Assembly (NCBI GenBank): GCA_961205875.1
Contig: OY540817.1
Span: 14,357,001-14,421,000, forward strand
Length of the DNA stretch: 64,000 nt
Direction of reading: 5' to 3'
From: Sialis fuliginosa
Taxonomy: Eukaryota > Arthropoda > Insecta > Megaloptera > Sialidae
How positions within the stretch are numbered: the stretch's first letter is position 1; every line of letters starts with the position of its first letter. Positions 58,694 to 64,000 of the stretch are shown one piece after another. A program made the position numbers and the translations under genes. A model generated the notes under the pieces. The model did not search any database. It saw nothing but the letters and a program-made list of their open reading frames with translations, and was not told the DNA's origin.

Positions 58694-61025
58694 AAATAAA
58701 AATAAATAAATTAATACAGTACAAAGATTGTTATCTACTATATATTTTTCAACCGTAATATTTCTGATCAATATATAACTTCTACCCTATTATTTTAACA
58801 TTACATAGTTTTTAGTAAAGCTGAAATTTTGAATAAACACATAAAAATGAATTATTAAAAAAAAAACACTTTATATCGAACATAAAAAAATATGTTTTAT
58901 ATTCCTAAGGCTTTAATCTATGTCTTCGTATGATACAAAAACTTTACTAAGAAAATGGGAAATATTTCAAAGAAAATAAAAGAATTTAAAATCACTGAAT
59001 GCAAAACTATAAAAACAAAAATTCAATTTTCTTTATGTACCCATAACTGTTGGTTTTTTCTTTTTTTTGGATTGAAATTTGATTTTAAGAAATTGTTGCC
59101 TTGTTTCTCTTATATACTAACATACAATACTCGACGTTAATATTTATTATAATCAGATTATAGAACGAAATCGAAGTTTTAGATAATTGAGAGGGTGCCT
59201 TAAATTCATTTAACGTCACGAGAAATTCCTAAATGCCGATACCTTAAATCGGTTTATATTATAATTATATTATATCATTTTTCAATTTATTTTATTGTTA
59301 TTTAAAATTATATGCAAACAAACTTTTCAAGTGGTAACGTACCACAGTAAAAGACAGCAAAGGATAAATACTTCCTACCAAAGATTTTTCATGTCAATTG
59401 AATGTATATTGTCAATTTTAACTAATTAGATATTTTAAATTTTTACCTTAACCGTTATTTTATAATTAATATACATCGAATTGATACTGACATTAATATA
59501 CATAAAATATTTAATTTAAAATGAATTAATTATTTCTTGTATCATTTTTCCAATCCGTGTAAATATATACATCTGCACGGATAAATTTGTAATTCAAAAA
59601 TGTCAGTACGTTGGGGTAATAAATATTTATATTGTTTAAATGATTTAACGGCCAGCATAGTATATGCATATAAATGCTTTTATTTGAGATACCTACCAAT
59701 AAATTAAAACTAATTAATATTAGAAATCCATCATTAATTCCATTGTGACAGATTTAATAAATTGGCATAATACAGAATGGAATTTTTGGTCTAAATGAAA
59801 ATTGTATGACAGATTATTATTTCAAATGGCGTAAGTAGATATATCTATTTATTTAATTACAATAAAATATTCATCGAATAATACCAAACTTCAAAAAGTA
59901 AGGGATATTTTGAAAAATAATTGTTTGAGCTTTCTAACAATTATTTTCTAAAAAAATGCCTGGTCCTTTAGAAAAGTATAAATCATCATAATAGCTCCAA
60001 ATTTCTAATTTCAATTTGTGCAACCTATATACGTAGGAGTACAAAATAACAGAAAATATCCCGATGATAATTTTAATTTATTAATAGCTCCACACAAGGT
60101 TTCCGTGGGTGCCACAATAGCGATAGTGTGGGAACGAATTGATTATACAGTAGGGACCATATGCTATCTCCACACCACGTGACCCAGTAACCTCCCTTCT
60201 CCCAAACCTAACCCCTTATTGCCCCTCTCTAAATCACATAGAGCCTGTTCGTAACTGCTTCCCGCCTGAAATCATAACATGTTCGGTGAGTTAGTGAGTA
60301 GCAGTATGTGATTATACCAGTTGTTCTAAATATCTGTACCGAGGCATGATTAGTGCTTCTAAATTATCGAGAATTTTTTATTATCGGGAGTCGAGGAAAG
60401 AAATACATTTTCTTTCAGTATTTATATATTAACTTGCTATGTTTAATGAAATTTTAAGTAACACACGATTTTTTTCCCAAGATTTTCTTCAAAATACCTC
60501 ACCCTCCTTATATTTACTAATCCTAAATATATATAAACCTCAAATTAATCAATTTTCCTCATAAAGAAGTAAAAATAATAAAGTTATTTGCAGTAAAATG
60601 CAATAAAATCGGAAATTAAAAATCGACGAAAATTCTGGGAATACCCGGTAGGATACACCGGCGGCATGATTATGTTGGTTGTTCAAATGCTAAAGCGATG
60701 AATAGATATGATGAATTTTAATTTATGAAGCTAAATCAATTACAAAAGTAAGTAAATATAAATATCTACTAAAAAATACATCAATTATATGATAAATAAA
60801 AAATAGATAAAATTAATAAAAAAAAAATTATATTAAATTTTAATTGTTGTACTTTAAATGCAATAGAGCCCCAAAAAATATTTATATTAATTCATATGGG
60901 ATAATGCACACGAAAAAATTTATAAAAAATTATATCTGGTAAGTAAGTTACTTTAATAAGTAAAACCGGAAAATAATAAAACTACAGTAAATTCTCTTTA
61001 AGATTGACCTTGGGTTGCATAAAGC
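58694..61025. other. Non-coding stretch with a GC-richer patch
   Basis: No gene is supported. At 60090-60300 the sequence is unusually GC-rich for the window (ggtttccgtgggtgccac, ccaaacctaaccccttatt, ctgcttcccgcctgaaat). It could be an old exon, a regulatory patch or a repeat fragment. No reading frame of useful length crosses it. Confidence 0.4.
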
Positions 61026-61234
61026 AAAATTAATCACAATAAGTTAATCAGCTATTTTCAAACCATGATTAATGTTAATTCTAAACTTTATCTCAATTTG
61101 TAAATGAACAATTCACTAAATATGATTATTTTTTACCTTATAAAATATATCATAACGCAGTGATTGTTTTTTTTTTTAAATTGACGTGTAATAATGGTTT
61201 TAAAACAACTGATTAACTAATTGTGATTAATTTT
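61026..61234. mobile_element. MITE family F, copy 2 (foldback)
   Basis: The left end 'aaaattaatcacaat' followed by 'aagttaatcag' is mirrored on the right by 'ctgattaactaattgtgatt' and 'aatttt'. Inside, 'ttttcaaaccatgattaat' pairs with 'aataatggttttaaaa'. It is homologous to the 17754 copy. About 209 bp, non-coding. Its right border overlaps the TTAA used by the next element. Confidence 0.7.
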
Positions 61235-61236
61235 AA

Positions 61237-61473
61237 CCCTCCGTTAGGTGTGCGGATTACTTGCGTAAGTCGCACTCTTTAAATACTGTATTTGAGTCGC
61301 TGTAACTCACGATATCGCACTAAAACACTTCAACTAACTAACTTAGAATATACAAGGAAGTGTTTTTAACAGCTACACAAAAGAGCACGTGTGTAAGTAA
61401 ATATAATAAAATATACGTATTAGTTGTAACAGTTTTTAAAGAATAGTTTACATACAACCTGCCTAACGGAGGG
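61237..61473. mobile_element. piggyBac-type MITE (TTAA, CCCT ends)
   Basis: TTAA lies on both sides (61233-61236 and 61474-61477). The left end is CCCTCCGTTAGG and the right end is its exact inverse, CCTAACGGAGGG, a 12-bp perfect terminal repeat starting CCCT. TTAA duplication with CCC-starting ends is the signature of piggyBac elements. It is 237 bp with no transposase. It sits at the edge of a family F MITE, so it inserted after that element. Confidence 0.9.
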
Positions 61474-61477
61474 TTAA

Positions 61478-62148
61478 GGACTGTCTAAGAACAACGACGT
61501 TTTAAAACAGTATAAAAATTATAAATAGAATTTTGTAAATATTTTTGGTTATTTTGATAAAGCTGGTACCTATTAATAAAACATAATTTTTTAAACGTTT
61601 AATACGCGTATTCCATTAAACTTTTACCCTAATTATGGAGTTATCTTTCTTGATATTTATTATATTTTTTATAATTATAATTATATTCTTTGAAATTACA
61701 CCGCAAACATAACACTTTTGAGAATCACTGCATGACACATTACGTAGGTACTAATATGGTGGCGCTATCTTTGGGTATGTGAACCGAACTATGTATATGT
61801 GTGTACGCATCCAGGGACTTTGTTAGGTTATTATTTAGGGCATTTGTGACTAAAAATGAAAGTGGAGTATAATAATAAATTTTTACCACGTCGTCGGTGT
61901 TCATGGGCGCGTACGAAGCTAGTAATCTGTGTATAAACAGCTGATGTTAGGCTAAAAATACACGCTCTCACTTGTGGGTTGGTTATTGTTAGTGAATGTG
62001 GCGGAAGTAGATGCCCTTCCATGCGGATGTTCATGTTTATATTTATATTTACATGTTTATTGATTTAGGATCATTGACATGGCTGGACTGATGATAAGTC
62101 AGACATGATGGTTGAAATTGAATATTTCCTAACAACCGAAACTGACTA
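61478..62148. other. Non-coding stretch, moderately GC-rich at its end
   Basis: From about 61740 the sequence becomes less AT-rich (atatggtggcgctatc, ccacgtcgtcggtgttc, tgaatgtggcggaag), leading into two NRF-1-like motifs. A 67-codon minus-strand frame at 61831-62034 has no recognised motif. It may be a promoter-proximal region of a gene outside the window. Confidence 0.35.
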
Positions 62149-62160
62149 TGCGCATGCGTC
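62149..62160. promoter_or_regulatory. NRF-1/EWG-like motif (11 of 12)
   Basis: TGCGCATGCGTC differs at one position from the palindromic NRF-1 consensus YGCGCAYGCGCR, whose insect orthologue is Erect wing. A perfect match lies 250 bp downstream. Confidence 0.4.
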
Positions 62161-62397
62161 AACGGATGTTCGAAATTCAAATTTATAAATAAATACATAC
62201 AAGTTAAATTGTATATCAACTACAATACACTTATTTAACACGCGAATACCTGTAATTTATTTTAATTATTATCAAATCATAACTAAATAAACAAACATAG
62301 ATGCATACTAACTGTCAAATCTGATTAACAATTGAATAAAGAAACTATAGAAGCACTTCACATACCTCTATATTATATCAAGTTCAGTGTTGCGTCT

Positions 62398-62409
62398 CGC
62401 GCATGCGCA
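62398..62409. promoter_or_regulatory. NRF-1/EWG motif (perfect)
   Basis: CGCGCATGCGCA fits the NRF-1 consensus YGCGCAYGCGCR at every position. In this AT-rich window such a GC-rich 12-mer is rare, and it is paired with the near-match at 62149. In animals these sites sit mostly in promoters. No transcription start was identified. Confidence 0.45.
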
Positions 62410-63794
62410 AATGGAAACGATACTGTTAGAAAAAGTATGAAATTTAGCCATCCGGTTTAATAGTAATTCCATAGGTATCCACTATCCAGTTAAATAATAC
62501 CAGATCAGTGTTTAGGATGCATTAGAGTGGGGATGGGTAGAATAAATACGACTCACGAGAAATCTACATAGTGGAAATTATTATAAATTATGATTCTTAA
62601 ACTGACACATATTTGAAAAACTGTTTTGTGAATTTGCTAAATGAGGCGTCATCAAAAGTGACGGTCGTTTTCTTGGCATGCTATTTTCAAAGAATTACGT
62701 TGCAAAGAAGATATTGACACCCGGGGCGAAATGTTATGTTATGCACTTTCTCCTCCCAATTCAACAGTGGACCTGGAATAATTTAAAATGATGTGCAAAA
62801 AAGGTCTAATATTTGATGTTAAAACATGTCGTTGTTTGTTACTATATGTCCTATTAGTTAAAATGTTTGCCAATCCCCGGATTAGAGTTATATAACGATT
62901 ACAGTTTATGTAAAATTTAGAAGAAAATTGTGGACATGCAGTTAACTATGAGACACTTTACATTTTAATTTATTAGGAGTTATATGAAATACTTGAACTA
63001 ATGTTAGGATATTAATAACAAACAATACTAACATATACTATATGTATTTCATACCTGGGTATAAGAATGGGTAAAAGTTTATAACAAACAACAGACAAAA
63101 ACTATGGTTATAATTCTAACTACAAATCCCCAAACCATAAAAATGTTTCAATAGAAATTTAGGACTCGAATTACTATTGATACACGTATAAGTCTAAATT
63201 GTTACAATTTTTATGGTTAGAGGACTTGTATTTGATAACAAAAAGTTGATAAAGTCATCTTAGCAACAGAATGACTTATGTATTTGTCAAAATATATATC
63301 AAAATGTTTTTTCTTCTTAATTAAAAAAAATACTGTTATACTCGTACATAATGATGCACGATGTCAAATGGATTGTCAAATTTAAATTGTGCCGCTTCAA
63401 AACCTAATAACTTTTTTAACGATTTATTTGAAGTTTGGTAGCCAAACATGCAGAAATATAACTTCAAAGACAAAATGTCATTTGCACACGAATATAAAAT
63501 ATGTCGTATGTATTTTGTGAGAATTTCATAAAAGCGCCTATAATATAGTCGTTTCAATAATATTATAGTTGTAAATATATTGATATTCTATCTTCAAACG
63601 AAATTTTATTAATATTATTACTTATCAAAATAAAATAAATCATCAATGCACCCAACCAGGAATGATTTATTATTTTACCTTTGCAAAAGTGATTAGGTTT
63701 TTAATGATTTGAATATAACTAATTATTACGCATAGAGGACCTTCAAACGTTCTTAAATATGATGAACCAAACAAAAAAAATAATCCCTTTGTAA
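62410..63794. other. AT-rich non-coding stretch
   Basis: No gene is supported. A 73-codon minus-strand frame at 63336-63557 has no recognisable motif. Confidence 0.5.
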
Positions 63795-64000
63795 CAGTGG
63801 CATTACCAGAATTTTTTTTGTGGTGGGGGAGACAAAAATATGTAAACAATTTTTTAATTTCCCTTTACATTTAAAAAAAATATTAACAATTGTTTTCAAA
63901 TGACCTTGTTTCGGTCTTTCAATTAAAAAAAAATCCTAGGTGTAATTGAAAGGATTTTTTTGTTCTTCGCTTCTTAAAATTATTTAAATTTCATTATTTT
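63795..64000. mobile_element. Possible hAT-type element running off the window
   Basis: CAGTGGCATTACCAG followed by a G-rich block (gtggtgggggag) has the form of a hAT MITE left terminus. The partner end would lie beyond the window, so neither duplication nor length can be checked. Confidence 0.3.

Noticed and set aside
1-64000. LTR retroelements, Polintons or other viral fossils
   Set aside because: No paired long terminal repeats, primer-binding site, or recognisable viral protein stretches were seen.

Overview
This is an AT-rich (roughly three-quarters A+T by eye) eukaryotic window that is almost entirely non-coding. The repeats point to a moth or butterfly. They include a 3' tail ending in the lepidopteran-style 'gctgtacgttgatgag ... 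tttatatgtatagat' block (29.55-29.98 kb), the 'cggccaagtacgtgtcgga ... gggttccgaa' repeat (37.67 kb), a GCGGGCACGGCTAG-type repeat in three copies, and many small DNA-transposon derivatives. The lepidopteran assignment rests on remembered repeat families and was not searched.

Only one convincing protein gene is present: an uninterrupted 557-codon reading frame at 48550-50223 (+). Its middle and C-terminal parts match the EFR3 (rolling blackout / Stambha A) family, the plasma-membrane anchor of the PI4KIIIalpha complex. It is intronless, shorter than canonical EFR3 at both ends, and finishes in ten 15-bp units encoding a GRSSV-type pentapeptide. It looks like an old, selected retrocopy or a fast-evolving paralog.

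The rest is transposon-derived. (i) A TA-flanked MITE family with termini AGGTACTGGCACCAG occurs five times. (ii) hAT-type elements with CAG...CTG ends and 8-bp duplications occur, including a 1,065-bp near-perfect palindrome with a perfect duplication at 40.0-41.1 kb. (iii) At 31.4 kb one MITE has inserted into the middle of another, and removing it restores the outer palindrome. (iv) A piggyBac-type MITE (TTAA, CCCT ends) abuts another foldback element at 61.2 kb. (v) There are several more foldbacks of mariner-like or unknown type, plus degenerate tandem repeats near 5 kb.

On the minus strand two sites, at 58.69 and 21.65 kb, read polypyrimidine-CAG|GTAAGC, the arrangement of a recursive (ratchet) splice site, and each is followed by a second donor. 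They suggest, but do not prove, that the window lies in a very long intron of a minus-strand gene, with the EFR3-like gene nested antisense in it. No tRNA, rRNA, CRISPR array or convincing viral fossil was recognised.
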